Source: Paenibacillus agricola (GTDB lineage: Bacteria > Bacillota > Bacilli > Paenibacillales > NBRC-103111). From it: DNA of 64,000 nucleotides. The notes under the pieces are model-generated. The model was given only the letters and a program-made list of their open reading frames with translations. It was not told where the DNA came from and did no database searches. This document shows, in pieces, positions 1 through 8,863 of this stretch; the stretch's first letter is position 1; each line of letters starts with the position of its first letter. The translations under genes and the position numbers were made by a program. The DNA is taken from positions 62,001-126,000 of the forward strand of contig NZ_JAAOIW010000014.1 of assembly GCF_011440305.1 (NCBI RefSeq), read 5' to 3'.

Positions 1-362
1 AGACTGATGGTAAAATTCTCGCTTATGATGATGCTGATAAAACAGCCCCTCCTTTTGAAATAGGGCAAATTAAGATGGTTCGTGTCATTCGTCCGCAATT
101 GCTACAGCAATTGGGTGATAATTTGTTTGCTTTGCCAACAGGTGTGGCCAACCCCCAAAATATTTTACAGACGATAGATGAGACCAATAACACTGTCGAT
201 CCGATTACAATACGCCAAGGCTTCTTGGAGCAATCTAACGTTACCTTATCCGATGAAATGACGGAATTAATTCAAGTACAACGCGCATTCCAATTAAATT
301 CCCGAGCCGTTACTTCTTCGGATACGATGATGGGCATTGCGAATAACTTGCGCAACGGCTAA
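1..362 (+). CDS. Flagellar hook-basal body protein (FlhO/FlhP/FlgG family), C-terminal fragment
   Basis: The open frame runs in from the left edge (first complete codon at base 3) and stops at 362, so only the last ~120 residues are visible. The end of the protein carries the typical C-terminus of rod/hook proteins: QSNVTLSDEMTELIQVQRAF followed by LNSRAVTSSD and a NNLR-like tail, which forms the coiled-coil D0 segment that packs in the axial rod. In B. subtilis the flhO-flhP pair lies near fabZ, and fabZ is found 1.1 kb downstream here, so FlhP (second of the pair) is the likely identity. FlgG is the alternative. Family assignment is firm, paralogue is not. Confidence 0.85.
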   Translation, partial: TDGKILAYDDADKTAPPFEIGQIKMVRVIRPQLLQQLGDNLFALPTGVANPQNILQTIDETNNTVDPITIRQGFLEQSNVTLSDEMTELIQVQRAFQLNSRAVTSSDTMMGIANNLRNG

Positions 363-391
363 CAGGAACCCTTGAAGTGAGGTTGGTTGAT

Positions 392-649
392 ATGGCGGAA
401 ACAAACGATGATAAGGCGCCGGCGTCGGAGCCCGTGCCCGTGCCCGTGCCGAAGAAGAAAGCTCCCCGCAAGCGGAGACGTTGGATTGGTATTGTTTTAC
501 AATGGATCGGTATTCCTGTCTTATGTGTAATCGCATTAGCTGCCGGCTTAGTCATTGGCTATGTATATATAGGCAAGCAACCGATGGAAGATGTTTACGA
601 GATTGAAACTTGGCGCCACCTCTATGATTTGGTGTTTTCGGAAACTTGA
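392..649 (+). CDS. EpuA-like small membrane protein (annotated in relatives as 'RNA polymerase subunit beta' family)
   Basis: An 85-residue protein with an acidic N-terminus, a Val-Pro repeat (PVPVPVP), a basic stretch (KKKAPRKRRR) and one hydrophobic membrane segment ending near GYVYIGKQP. This architecture (basic cytoplasmic tail, single helix, short conserved extracellular tail) matches the EpuA family, often named 'DNA-directed RNA polymerase subunit beta' without direct proof of that function. ATG 392 is preferred because GTGAGG lies about 9 bases upstream; an in-frame GTG at 377 would add five residues but would overlap that site. It follows the flagellar gene after a 29-base gap and ends at a terminator. 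Confidence 0.7.
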   Translation: MAETNDDKAPASEPVPVPVPKKKAPRKRRRWIGIVLQWIGIPVLCVIALAAGLVIGYVYIGKQPMEDVYEIETWRHLYDLVFSET

Positions 650-663
650 TCAAATGGCTTTGG

Positions 664-692
664 ACTCCCTTAACCAAGGGAGTTTTATTTTT
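664..692 (+). terminator. Rho-independent terminator after the EpuA-like gene
   Basis: Perfect 8-bp stem ACTCCCTT / AAGGGAGT (664-671 with 676-683), loop AACC, followed by a T-rich tract. It closes the flagellar/EpuA transcription unit. Confidence 0.85.
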
Positions 693-804
693 GTTCCAAC
701 AACGGTATAATAAATGGAAAGAGTCCACACATTTGTACGCGTCATCATGAAAGACGGCTCTAGCTCTACGCCGTTCATTCTTGTGGGGAGGTAGCTGAAT
801 TTCC

Positions 805-1332
805 ATGTGGAATACACCTAACCTGTTAACGCTGTGTCGATTTTTGTTAATTCCTCTCTACTTGCTTGTATTTGAAGCAGGCCATATCCGTACGGCCTTT
901 TTGATTTTGCTGCTTGCGGGCTTAACCGATGTGCTGGATGGTTATATTGCACGCAGCCGGAATTTGGTTACCCAGCTTGGCAGCATGCTCGACCCGCTGG
1001 CAGATAAGTCGATGATGATCACCGTTATTTTATCGCTCGTATTTGCGGGAATGATCTCTTGGGCTGCTGCGGCTGCGATGTTTTTGCGTGATGCTGGGAT
1101 GATCGTAGGCTCTGCCATTTTTCACTTTCGTGGTAAGCAGACGGTTCCCGCCAATGCTATGGGGAAGCTTACTACCGTCTTATATTACATAGCGATTATG
1201 CTCATTATTTTTGAGCTTCCGTATGCCCATGTGTATTTATGGACGGTGATCGTGATTTCTTTCTTAACATCAATCATCTATATTTACCAATTCAATCGAC
1301 TTAACCAACAACGAAGCAGACACTTAAAGTGA
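805..1332 (+). CDS. CDP-alcohol phosphatidyltransferase (PgsA-like)
   Basis: A 175-residue, multi-spanning membrane enzyme that swaps CMP of a CDP-activated lipid for an alcohol acceptor, most likely glycerol-3-phosphate in phosphatidylglycerol synthesis. The diagnostic CDP-alcohol signature D-G-x2-A-R-x8-G-x3-D-x3-D is present as DGYIAR, a spacer, then GSMLDPLADK at about residues 47-72; all metal-binding aspartates are intact. A GGGGAGG ribosome site lies 13 bases before ATG 805. Length fits the family. The acceptor cannot be decided from sequence, and many Paenibacillus genomes carry several PgsA-like paralogues, so no symbol is given. Confidence 0.85.
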   Translation: MWNTPNLLTLCRFLLIPLYLLVFEAGHIRTAFLILLLAGLTDVLDGYIARSRNLVTQLGSMLDPLADKSMMITVILSLVFAGMISWAAAAAMFLRDAGMIVGSAIFHFRGKQTVPANAMGKLTTVLYYIAIMLIIFELPYAHVYLWTVIVISFLTSIIYIYQFNRLNQQRSRHLK

Positions 1333-1504
1333 AACACCCAAGTTTTTTTGAAAAAGAGCTTATGCAGAATTTAGCTTCAAGAAAGCAAACCGCTACATAA
1401 GCCCCTTATATCAACCCTCAATACTGCAGATCATGAAGGAATAGTAGTAGTGTAAGTTGAATTCGGTTTTTTTATACCTGCCCAAGGAGAGGAGCAATAA
1501 AACT

Positions 1505-1942
1505 GTGTTAGATGCTGTGCAAATTCAAGCGATTATCCCCCATCGATACCCCTTTTTACTAGTTGACCGAATTTTGGAGGTAGAACCTGGGATCCGGGCC
1601 AAAGGAATCAAAAATGTGACGATTAATGAGCCGTTTTTTGCTGGCCATTTTCCATCTTATCCGGTAATGCCGGGCGTACTGATTGTGGAAGCCTTAGCCC
1701 AAGTCGGGACGGTTGCGATGTTATCCTTAGAAGCCAATAAGGGCAAATTGGGTTTTTTTGCGGGTATTGATGATTTTCGGTTCCGTGGCCAAGTCGTGCC
1801 TGGTGACACCTTAACCTTAGAAGTGACGATTACCCGTTTAAAGGGATCGATTGGTAAAGGGACTGCGGTTGCCAAAGTAGGCGATAAAGTTGTAGCTGAA
1901 GGTGGATTGATGTTTGCTTTATCTGATGCGGTTAAAGAATAG
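1505..1942 (+). CDS. fabZ: 3-hydroxyacyl-[acyl-carrier-protein] dehydratase FabZ
   Basis: Dehydrates 3-hydroxyacyl-ACP to trans-2-enoyl-ACP in type II fatty acid elongation. The hot-dog-fold signature is clear: [12 protein letters not shown] near the N-terminus, the active-site block [13 protein letters not shown] with the catalytic His, and VEALAQVG with the catalytic Glu. GTG 1505 is chosen because AAGGAGAGGAG lies about 10 bases upstream and the resulting 145-residue length matches FabZ. A longer in-frame ATG at 1457 would add 16 unconserved residues with no ribosome site. It is followed after 11 bases by the phosphoglucomutase gene. Confidence 0.95.
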   Translation: MLDAVQIQAIIPHRYPFLLVDRILEVEPGIRAKGIKNVTINEPFFAGHFPSYPVMPGVLIVEALAQVGTVAMLSLEANKGKLGFFAGIDDFRFRGQVVPGDTLTLEVTITRLKGSIGKGTAVAKVGDKVVAEGGLMFALSDAVKE

Positions 1943-1953
1943 GAGCTGAATGA

Positions 1954-3657
1954 ATGAGTACACTAAATCGTGTCCAAGACCTATATGAGCAATGGCTGGC
2001 AGATCCGGCTATTGATGAAAGCACCAAAGCCGAGCTAAAGGGCATTGAAGCCCAACCGAAGGAAATTGAAGACCGGTTTTATCGGGATCTTGAATTCGGG
2101 ACGGGTGGACTTCGTGGCGTTATTGGCGCAGGCACGAACCGAATCAATCGTTATACCGTGGGGAGGGCTACGCAAGGTCTTGCAGCTTTTGTCCTTGCAT
2201 CAGGAGCCGAGAATCCGTCAGTAGTGATCGCTTATGATTCCCGTAACCAATCGCCGGAATTTGCCTTGGAGGCTGCCAAAGTATTGGCAGGCAACGGGAT
2301 CAAAGCCTACGTCTTTGAATCATTGCGTTCCACACCGGAGCTTTCCTTTTCCGTAAGGGCCTTGAAGGCGTCAGCCGGCATAGTCATCACTGCAAGCCAC
2401 AATCCGCCTGAATATAATGGCTATAAAGTATATGGCTCTGATGGTGGCCAGCTTGTTCCTGAGCAAGCTGAGCAAGTCATAGCGGCGATCCAAGAAGTGC
2501 AGTCGTTTGCCGATGTGTTGCGGGAGAAGCGTTCACTCGCTGAAGCCAACGGGCTGTTAGAATGGATTGGCCAGGACTTGGATGAACAATACATAAAAGC
2601 GGTGACCTCGGTAAGCCTTAATGCGGAAACCGTGAAACGCACAAGCAACCAATTCAAAATCGTGTTTACGCCGCTGCATGGAGCCGGCAATTTGGCAGTC
2701 CGTGCTGCACTGAAAACGATTGGGTTCGCGCAAGTTTATGTCGTAGCTGAGCAAGAACTTCCTGATGCAAAATTTTCAACAGTTAAATCACCAAACCCTG
2801 AAGAAAAAGAAGCGTTTGCGCTGGCTATTCGGAAGGCTAAAGAAGTCGATGCTGATATTATTATCGGGACTGACCCGGATTGTGACCGGATGGGTGCTGT
2901 TGTCAAAGATGCAGACGGGCAATATTTTGTATTGACCGGTAACCAGTCAGGTGCGATCATGGTCGATTATTTGCTCAGCAGCTTGAAAAAGCGCAACGAG
3001 CTTCCTGGCAATGGGGTTGTGATCAAGACGATCGTGACCAGTGAAATGGGCGCTGCCGTAGCGGAGCATTATGGAGTAGAAACCTTGAATACATTAACAG
3101 GCTTCAAATATATCGGCGAGAAGATGTCTCAGTTCGAAGAAACGGGAGAGTCTGCGTTTTTGTTTGGTTATGAAGAAAGTTATGGTTACTTGGCAGGCAC
3201 CTATGCCAGGGACAAGGATGCCGTTGTTGCCTCGATGCTGATATGCGAAGCAGCTGCTTATTACAAGAGCAAGGGAAAAACTCTGTACGAGGTGCTTCAG
3301 GAGCTGTATGGCCGCCACGGCTATTTCCTGGAATCGCTGGAATCCCGCACGTTAAAGGGCAAGGATGGCGTCGAGCAGATTCAAGCCATTATGGAAAATT
3401 GGCGCAACCAGCCGCCAACGGAAGTTAACGGGCAGCCAGTAACCAAAGTTGAGGATTTTTCCTTGGGTCTCTACGGGCTGCCAACAGAAAATGTGCTTAA
3501 ATACACGCTAGCGGACAATTCGTGGTTTTGCTTGCGCCCTTCTGGAACGGAACCTAAAATTAAAATTTATTTTGCTGTACGCGGTACGAGCGCACAAGCA
3601 GCCTCCGAAGCTATTCATGGATTAGTAACCTCCGTGATGAGCCGAGTTGACCAATAA
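1954..3657 (+). CDS. pgcA: Alpha-phosphoglucomutase / phosphomannomutase (PgcA type)
   Basis: A 567-residue hexose-phosphate mutase interconverting glucose-6-phosphate and glucose-1-phosphate through a phosphoserine enzyme; it feeds UDP-glucose and wall glycopolymers. The four alpha-D-phosphohexomutase landmarks are present in order: TASHNPPEYNGYKVY with the phosphorylated Ser near residue 148, the metal loop DPDCDRMG, the sugar-binding FGYEESYGYL, and the phosphate-binding RPSGTEPKIKIYF near the C-terminus. AGGAG precedes the ATG by 8 bases. Its place directly upstream of the wall-polymer genes suggests a role in precursor supply. Length matches Bacillus PgcA. Confidence 0.9.
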   Translation: MSTLNRVQDLYEQWLADPAIDESTKAELKGIEAQPKEIEDRFYRDLEFGTGGLRGVIGAGTNRINRYTVGRATQGLAAFVLASGAENPSVVIAYDSRNQSPEFALEAAKVLAGNGIKAYVFESLRSTPELSFSVRALKASAGIVITASHNPPEYNGYKVYGSDGGQLVPEQAEQVIAAIQEVQSFADVLREKRSLAEANGLLEWIGQDLDEQYIKAVTSVSLNAETVKRTSNQFKIVFTPLHGAGNLAVRAALKTIGFAQVYVVAEQELPDAKFSTVKSPNPEEKEAFALAIRKAKEVDADIIIGTDPDCDRMGAVVKDADGQYFVLTGNQSGAIMVDYLLSSLKKRNELPGNGVVIKTIVTSEMGAAVAEHYGVETLNTLTGFKYIGEKMSQFEETGESAFLFGYEESYGYLAGTYARDKDAVVASMLICEAAAYYKSKGKTLYEVLQELYGRHGYFLESLESRTLKGKDGVEQIQAIMENWRNQPPTEVNGQPVTKVEDFSLGLYGLPTENVLKYTLADNSWFCLRPSGTEPKIKIYFAVRGTSAQAASEAIHGLVTSVMSRVDQ

Positions 3658-3671
3658 CGGCAGGAGTGAAT

Positions 3672-5735
3672 GTGTTGAGAACGCGCTACTTAAGATGGAA
3701 TCGACAAAGTTTAAAATGGCTTTGGGGGCTGGTTATCCTTGGGATGCTGGCCTCCATTCCTGTAGCTTTCGAAAGATCGCAGACGGAAGAAGGATCAGGC
3801 CGTAAAGTGGAGTTTGTTTTTGATTATCGCGATTTGTTGGAGATAGGGGATCTTCAAACAGATCCGCGGCAATTCGTGACTAACCAGCTCCAAGAGCTCA
3901 AGAAAAATGGTGTGCATTCGTTAGCGCTTTATGAGTCAACACTGAATGAATTGCGGTTATCCCGCCGCATCGAGATCTTTTCATCACATGAAGCAACGGC
4001 GTTAACCCAAACGCCAATTTCGCCTAACGAGAATTTCACGTATATTTTATTTGCCGAGAAAGAGTCGCAGGATATGTTGGAAATGTTAATTACCCGTACA
4101 TTCGCCAGCTATAATGCGAAGGTTCGCCCTTGGAGCCTCAAGAACCAAAATGGCCTAATTATTGAAATGAGCCGTGAGGAAGCCGGCTTAGTGACTATGG
4201 ATCCAGATCCGATCGCCTTAAAGATGCTAAAGGAGCAAGGCTTTCAGATTGTTGTACGGATGTCCAATCGCCGGACCTTCGATGTCCAGCGAATGGACAT
4301 GCTCTTAGCCAACCTGGCCAAATTCGGTGTACAACGCTTCATTATAGATGGAGAAACCGTGCCTGGATATGTCAATGACGAAAACTTTGAAAAGCTCGAC
4401 TTGATGGCAGAGCTAATGAAGAAATATGAAATGGGTTTGGCTACCATCGAATTGCAGAAAGCTCCGCAGAAAGGGTTTAACCGTCTAGCGAAGATGATCC
4501 AGCATGATGTGGTTCGCCTACATTCCTTTACAGAATCGGATGGCGAGAAGCTGACAGCCAATTTAACGGAGCCTGAATTAGAGGATAGAATTCAAGGGGT
4601 ATCCGACCGATTTGTACTGGCTGTCAAAGACCGCAATATTCGCATGGTATTCATTAATGCGAGGGCGGTTAGAAACCTGGATAAAGGGAAGATTCTGAAT
4701 CCGCTGGATTCGATCTATGAAAGCTTATCAGGCAAGGATGGAGCCTTGAAACGGATTGAAGCGGCAGGCTACGTATTAGCGCCTGCAGGCAAATTTTATT
4801 TAGTGCATTCCGATTGGCAAACGGCAGCCAAGCTCTTGATTTGGTTAGGGGCAGTTGCTTTAATTGCCATCACCGTGGCCTGCTTTTTCCCGGAAATTGC
4901 CATCTTGGTATTTCTTATTGGAATGGGGGGTTCCGCGGGTCTGTTCGTGCTCTCTTCGAGCTTGTTTGCCCAAGGGCTTGCTCTGGCGGCCGGTACATCC
5001 GCGCCGATCCTAGCTATGATTCTCGCCATCCGTTCGATTCGAAAACGGTACAAGGCACCAACGGGCGCAAGCTTACTTTATGCGATTTGGTTATTGCTTC
5101 GAACGTCCGGTATTTCTTTAATCGGAATGTTCTTTATCGTAGGCTTGCTAAACCCTATAACGTATATGCTTCTAATGGAACAATTCCGCGGCGTCAGTGT
5201 CCTGCATTTGCTGCCAATTATCATTGTTGCTTTATACTGGCTGTTATTTAGCGACAATCTATCCTATAAAGATACGATTGTGAAGGCTCGCAAGCTGCTT
5301 GAATCCAACATTAGTGTGTTGTGGCTGATTGGTGCAGCACTCCTTACAGCCGCAGGCTTCTATTATTTATCGAGGACAGGCAACGAAGGTCAAGCCTCCA
5401 CAATGGAAAAGTTATTCCGTTCCTTTTTGGAAAATACATTGGGCGTACGTCCGCGTACCAAAGAATTTCTGATTGCCCACCCTCTATTTTTGCTGGGAGC
5501 CTATTTATGCGTCAAATACCGTAGTGCGGTGCTGTTAATTTTGGTAGGCATTATTGGGCAAGCTTCTATAGTAGATACATTTGCGCATCTGCATACCCCG
5601 CTTTTGATTTCGTATATCCGTGTCTTGTATGGACTTTGTTTCGGGATTGTAATTGGGATCGTGTACATTGCAGCATGGGAAATTGTAGTTAGGAGCTGGC
5701 GTCGTTGGACACCCTTACTTCTAAAAGGATCTTAA
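3672..5735 (+). CDS. Polytopic membrane protein, DUF5693-like, upstream of csaB
   Basis: A ~687-residue protein of unknown biochemical role. One hydrophobic segment near the N-terminus (WLWGLVILGMLASIPVAF) leads to a ~370-residue extracytoplasmic-type domain, followed by a C-terminal half with many hydrophobic segments, so it looks like a sensor or transporter-like integral membrane protein. Relatives of this layout sit directly before csaB in Paenibacillaceae and carry the name DUF5693. AGGAG at 3662-3666 points to GTG 3672 or TTG 3675; the in-frame GTG 3666 would overlap the ribosome site. Its end overlaps csaB by 31 bases, implying translational coupling and a shared role in secondary wall polymer export or modification. 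Confidence 0.65.
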   Translation: MLRTRYLRWNRQSLKWLWGLVILGMLASIPVAFERSQTEEGSGRKVEFVFDYRDLLEIGDLQTDPRQFVTNQLQELKKNGVHSLALYESTLNELRLSRRIEIFSSHEATALTQTPISPNENFTYILFAEKESQDMLEMLITRTFASYNAKVRPWSLKNQNGLIIEMSREEAGLVTMDPDPIALKMLKEQGFQIVVRMSNRRTFDVQRMDMLLANLAKFGVQRFIIDGETVPGYVNDENFEKLDLMAELMKKYEMGLATIELQKAPQKGFNRLAKMIQHDVVRLHSFTESDGEKLTANLTEPELEDRIQGVSDRFVLAVKDRNIRMVFINARAVRNLDKGKILNPLDSIYESLSGKDGALKRIEAAGYVLAPAGKFYLVHSDWQTAAKLLIWLGAVALIAITVACFFPEIAILVFLIGMGGSAGLFVLSSSLFAQGLALAAGTSAPILAMILAIRSIRKRYKAPTGASLLYAIWLLLRTSGISLIGMFFIVGLLNPITYMLLMEQFRGVSVLHLLPIIIVALYWLLFSDNLSYKDTIVKARKLLESNISVLWLIGAALLTAAGFYYLSRTGNEGQASTMEKLFRSFLENTLGVRPRTKEFLIAHPLFLLGAYLCVKYRSAVLLILVGIIGQASIVDTFAHLHTPLLISYIRVLYGLCFGIVIGIVYIAAWEIVVRSWRRWTPLLLKGS

Positions 5736-6835
5736 TATCGGGCTATTATGGTTTTGATAACAGTGGGGATGAAGCGGTTCTGCAATCGATTCTGCTTGCC
5801 TTAGACGAGCAAGGGAAGAGCAGGGGCATCCGGTTTGTACCTGTGGTTTTATCCAATCATCCAGCTCGGACCTCCCAAACCTACAATGTTGAGGCTATCC
5901 ACCGGATGAAACCCGCTGCTCTTATTCAAGCCATCCGTAATTCGGATGGCTTGATCAGCGGGGGTGGAAGCTTGCTACAGGATGCAACAGGAGCTAAGAC
6001 CATTCCCTATTACTTAGCGATTATCAAATTAGCCCAGTTTTTAGGAAAACCTACGTTTATTTACTCGCAGGGGATCGGCCCCGTCCATCGAGGGATGTTT
6101 TTTGGTTGGATAAAATCTGTATTTAATCGCTGCCAGCTCATATCCGTACGTGATGAGGAATCCAAGCAATTGCTGCTGCAAATGAAAGTAAAGCGTGACA
6201 TTATGGTGGTGCCAGATCCTGTAATGGGAATGCCATTAGCTACCCAATCTACAGGGCAGGCCGCCACAGATCGTTCAGAAGCTTCTATTATAGGTGTATC
6301 GGTCCGTTACTGGAACCAAGATCGTTCTGAGCTCGATTCACTGGCTGAGGCCATTACTTTGATATTGCAGCAGACAAAAGCACAAATTCGGTTCTTGCCC
6401 TTCCATCTGCCCTCGGATGAGGAAGCTTCCCATTATATAAGGAAGCAACTGGATGACCAATACAGCGGGCGTATAACGACAGCGACTGGGGTTTCCCATC
6501 CCCAGCAGATGCTGGCAGAGGTGGGGCGTTGCCATGTATTGATCGGCATGCGGCTGCATGCCTTGATCTATGCCGCATCACAGCAGGTACCGATGCTAGG
6601 CATTTCGTATGATCCGAAAATCGACCAGTTTTTAAACCGATTGGACATGAAGGCAGTAGCTAATACTACTACAATTAGCGCGCAGCTTATTGCCTCGGAA
6701 ACAGCTAGGTTATTGCAGCAACGGCTACAATGGCAGCTGGATAAACAACCACTTATTGAACGCTTGAAGAGTGAAGCCCAAACACCTGCCCAGCAGATCG
6801 CTTTATTTTTCAATAAAGGAAGGGATTTCAGTTGA
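5705..6835 (+). CDS. csaB: Polysaccharide pyruvyl transferase CsaB
   Basis: Adds a pyruvate ketal to sugar (usually ManNAc) of the peptidoglycan-linked secondary cell wall polymer, creating the ligand for SLH domains. The N-terminal ILISGYYGFDNSGDEAVL and the following LISGGGSLLQD match the pyruvyl transferase family, and GMRLHALIYA in the C-terminal half is the family's His-containing signature. TTG 5705 is used: AGGAG ends 9 bases upstream. It overlaps the previous gene and its stop overlaps the tagA start, so these genes form one translationally coupled operon. Length (376) is normal. The SLH-domain S-layer gene 2.5 kb downstream supplies the matching partner. Confidence 0.92.
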   Translation: MDTLTSKRILISGYYGFDNSGDEAVLQSILLALDEQGKSRGIRFVPVVLSNHPARTSQTYNVEAIHRMKPAALIQAIRNSDGLISGGGSLLQDATGAKTIPYYLAIIKLAQFLGKPTFIYSQGIGPVHRGMFFGWIKSVFNRCQLISVRDEESKQLLLQMKVKRDIMVVPDPVMGMPLATQSTGQAATDRSEASIIGVSVRYWNQDRSELDSLAEAITLILQQTKAQIRFLPFHLPSDEEASHYIRKQLDDQYSGRITTATGVSHPQQMLAEVGRCHVLIGMRLHALIYAASQQVPMLGISYDPKIDQFLNRLDMKAVANTTTISAQLIASETARLLQQRLQWQLDKQPLIERLKSEAQTPAQQIALFFNKGRDFS

Positions 6836-7575
6836 CCATACCCAAAGTATCGATATTCGGTGTGCCTTTTTCCAAGCTAAATATGGATGATACGGTTAAA
6901 CTCGCTATACGAATGATCGAATCCCGCGAGCCGCATCAAATCGTAACCGCGAATCCTATCATGGTGATGTCTGCTGTGGAGAGTCCTAGCTTTCTAAATC
7001 TGCTTCAGAAAGCAGATCTGGTTGTGCCAGATGGGGCAGGTGTGGTGTGGGCCGCAAATTACGTAGGCAACCCTGTCGCTGAGCGGGTAACTGGTTTTGA
7101 TTTGCTGCATCGACTAATGCAACTAAGCGAATTAAAGGGTTGGAAAGTATTTCTTCTAGGGGCTTCTCCAGAAATGATGGAAGCGGCTGTTAGCAACATA
7201 AAGCGGCAATACCCGGCTTTACAGCTTGTAGGCTATCGGGATGGTTACTTTCAAGCCGATGAGGACCAGCAGGTGATCGAGAATATTCGGAAGCATCAGC
7301 CGGACATCCTATTAATAGGACGGTCAGCTGATAAGCAGGAGCCGTGGATTGCCCAGCATAAAGAGCAACTACACGTTCCTATTATTATGGGTGTAGGAGG
7401 CAGCTTCGATGTGCTTTCAGGCAAATTAAAAAGAGCACCCAAAATCTTTCTGAAGCTGCGGCTCGAATGGTTTTACCGTCTTTTGCAAGAGCCTTGGCGT
7501 TATAAAAGAATGCTGGAGCTGCCGAAGTTTGTCTTCAAGGTTATTCGCGAAAAAGAAAAAGTGCAGAAACCTTAA
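6832..7575 (+). CDS. tagA: WecG/TagA/CpsF-family glycosyltransferase (GlcNAc-PP-undecaprenol ManNAc transferase)
   Basis: Family GT26 enzyme that adds N-acetylmannosamine to GlcNAc-diphospho-undecaprenol, the second step of teichoic-acid-type linkage units and of SLH-binding secondary wall polymers. The 247 residues contain the hallmark blocks TANPIMVM, DLVVPDGAGVVWA, VFLLGASPEMM, GYRDGYF and GVGGSFDVLSGKLKRAP. TTG 6832 overlaps the csaB stop by four bases, with AAAGGAAGGG just upstream. Placement between csaB and tagO gives an operon that starts the lipid carrier, adds ManNAc and pyruvylates it. Confidence 0.9.
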   Translation: MTIPKVSIFGVPFSKLNMDDTVKLAIRMIESREPHQIVTANPIMVMSAVESPSFLNLLQKADLVVPDGAGVVWAANYVGNPVAERVTGFDLLHRLMQLSELKGWKVFLLGASPEMMEAAVSNIKRQYPALQLVGYRDGYFQADEDQQVIENIRKHQPDILLIGRSADKQEPWIAQHKEQLHVPIIMGVGGSFDVLSGKLKRAPKIFLKLRLEWFYRLLQEPWRYKRMLELPKFVFKVIREKEKVQKP

Positions 7576-7705
7576 GAAACTGTCTTACGAAATGCCTTCA
7601 CACACCTGCTTTTCCCCTAATTGAAGGTAGTAATATACGCCCGGACAGAGTATAATTTAAGTTGTTTCGCTGTTTGTATAGAATATAAGGGGCTGTGTAT
7701 AGATA

Positions 7706-8815
7706 ATGAATGTATTGTACGGAATTGGTTTTGTAGTTGCCTGCTTGATTGCCTTGCTGATGACGCCTTTGGTGAAGCGCTTTGCATTTTGGGTAGGGGC
7801 TGTAGATGCACCCAATCATCGGAAGGTACATAGCAGGATTATGCCTAGGTTAGGTGGATTAGCTATTTTTATTGCATTTGTGGGGGCTTACTTTGTCGTT
7901 TCTCCTGCGATTGATTTGGTTCAAAAGGATGTTGCTGTAGGATTGTTAATCGGAGGCTCGATAATAGTCCTTCTAGGTGCGCTTGATGACCGCTTTGACT
8001 TATCTCCCAAAATCAAGCTGCTTGGACAGATCATAGCTGCATGTGTAGTTGTCTATTCCGGAGTTGTTATTGAGTTAGTCAATGTGCCTTTTGGGGATAC
8101 AATCATCTCCTTGACATGGTTATCGGTTCCACTTACGATTTTTTGGATTGTTGGCGTCACGAATGCGATTAACTTAATAGATGGCTTGGATGGGTTATCA
8201 GCAGGTGTTTCGGGGATTGCAACGACTACCATTCTTGTGCTTGCTTTAATGATGGGCAATGTGACCGTTGTCTTATTGAGTATCATCTTGTTGGGCAGTA
8301 TAGTAGGCTTTTTATTTTATAACTTCCATCCCGCCAAAATTTTTATGGGAGACTCCGGATCATTGTTTTTAGGATTCAGCTTGGCGACCTTATCCATTCT
8401 TGGTTTTAAGCAATCCATTGTTTTGTCCTTACTAGTTCCTATTATGATTCTGGGAGTTCCGATATCAGATACGCTGTTTGCGATCTTGCGTCGGTGGGTG
8501 AATAAAGTGCCCATTTCCAAGCCGGACAAAAGCCATCTTCACCACTGTTTGCTCCAGCTGGGCTTTAGCCATAGGCTTACGGTTTTGATTATTTATGCGA
8601 TTGCTTCGATATTTGGTGTCTCGGCAGTATTGCTTTCTTATATGTCGGAGCAAGAAGTAATCTGGGGAATGGTTTTATTGATCGTCGTATTAATAGCGAT
8701 TCTTGTGTTAGGTGCTGAAGCGATTGGAATTATCAGCCAAACCAAAAAGCCCGTGTTACGGTTTCTGCAAAAAGTTAGAGCACTTGTAAGTGCACGTTCT
8801 CGGATGACCAAATAA
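7706..8815 (+). CDS. tagO: Undecaprenyl-phosphate N-acetylglucosaminyl 1-phosphate transferase (TagO/WecA, MraY family)
   Basis: Polytopic transferase of 369 residues moving GlcNAc-1-phosphate from UDP-GlcNAc to undecaprenyl phosphate, the first committed step of wall glycopolymer synthesis. Family blocks are in order: HRKVHSRIMPRLGG, GALDDRFDLSPKIKLLGQ, NLIDGLDGLSAG, the catalytic-loop FMGDSGSLFLGF, and the His-rich cytoplasmic loop PDKSHLHH. About ten hydrophobic segments are visible. A perfect TATAAT at 7651-7656 in the 130-base gap suggests its own promoter, though the -35 is weak. It ends in a clear terminator and precedes the S-layer gene. Confidence 0.92.
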   Translation: MNVLYGIGFVVACLIALLMTPLVKRFAFWVGAVDAPNHRKVHSRIMPRLGGLAIFIAFVGAYFVVSPAIDLVQKDVAVGLLIGGSIIVLLGALDDRFDLSPKIKLLGQIIAACVVVYSGVVIELVNVPFGDTIISLTWLSVPLTIFWIVGVTNAINLIDGLDGLSAGVSGIATTTILVLALMMGNVTVVLLSIILLGSIVGFLFYNFHPAKIFMGDSGSLFLGFSLATLSILGFKQSIVLSLLVPIMILGVPISDTLFAILRRWVNKVPISKPDKSHLHHCLLQLGFSHRLTVLIIYAIASIFGVSAVLLSYMSEQEVIWGMVLLIVVLIAILVLGAEAIGIISQTKKPVLRFLQKVRALVSARSRMTK

Positions 8816-8824
8816 ATAAGAAAG

Positions 8825-8863
8825 AAAAGCTCCCAAACCTTAGAGGTTCGGGAGCTTTTTAGT
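8825..8863 (+). terminator. Terminator after tagO
   Basis: Long inverted repeat AAAAGCTCCCAAACCT / AGGTTCGGGAGCTTTT (8825-8840 with 8844-8859) with a single A-C mismatch, three-base loop and trailing Ts. It separates the wall-polymer genes from the S-layer gene. Confidence 0.85.

Noticed and set aside
1357-1402. Hairpin GCTTATG ... CATAAGC before fabZ as a terminator
   Set aside because: Loop of about 30 bases and no T-run.
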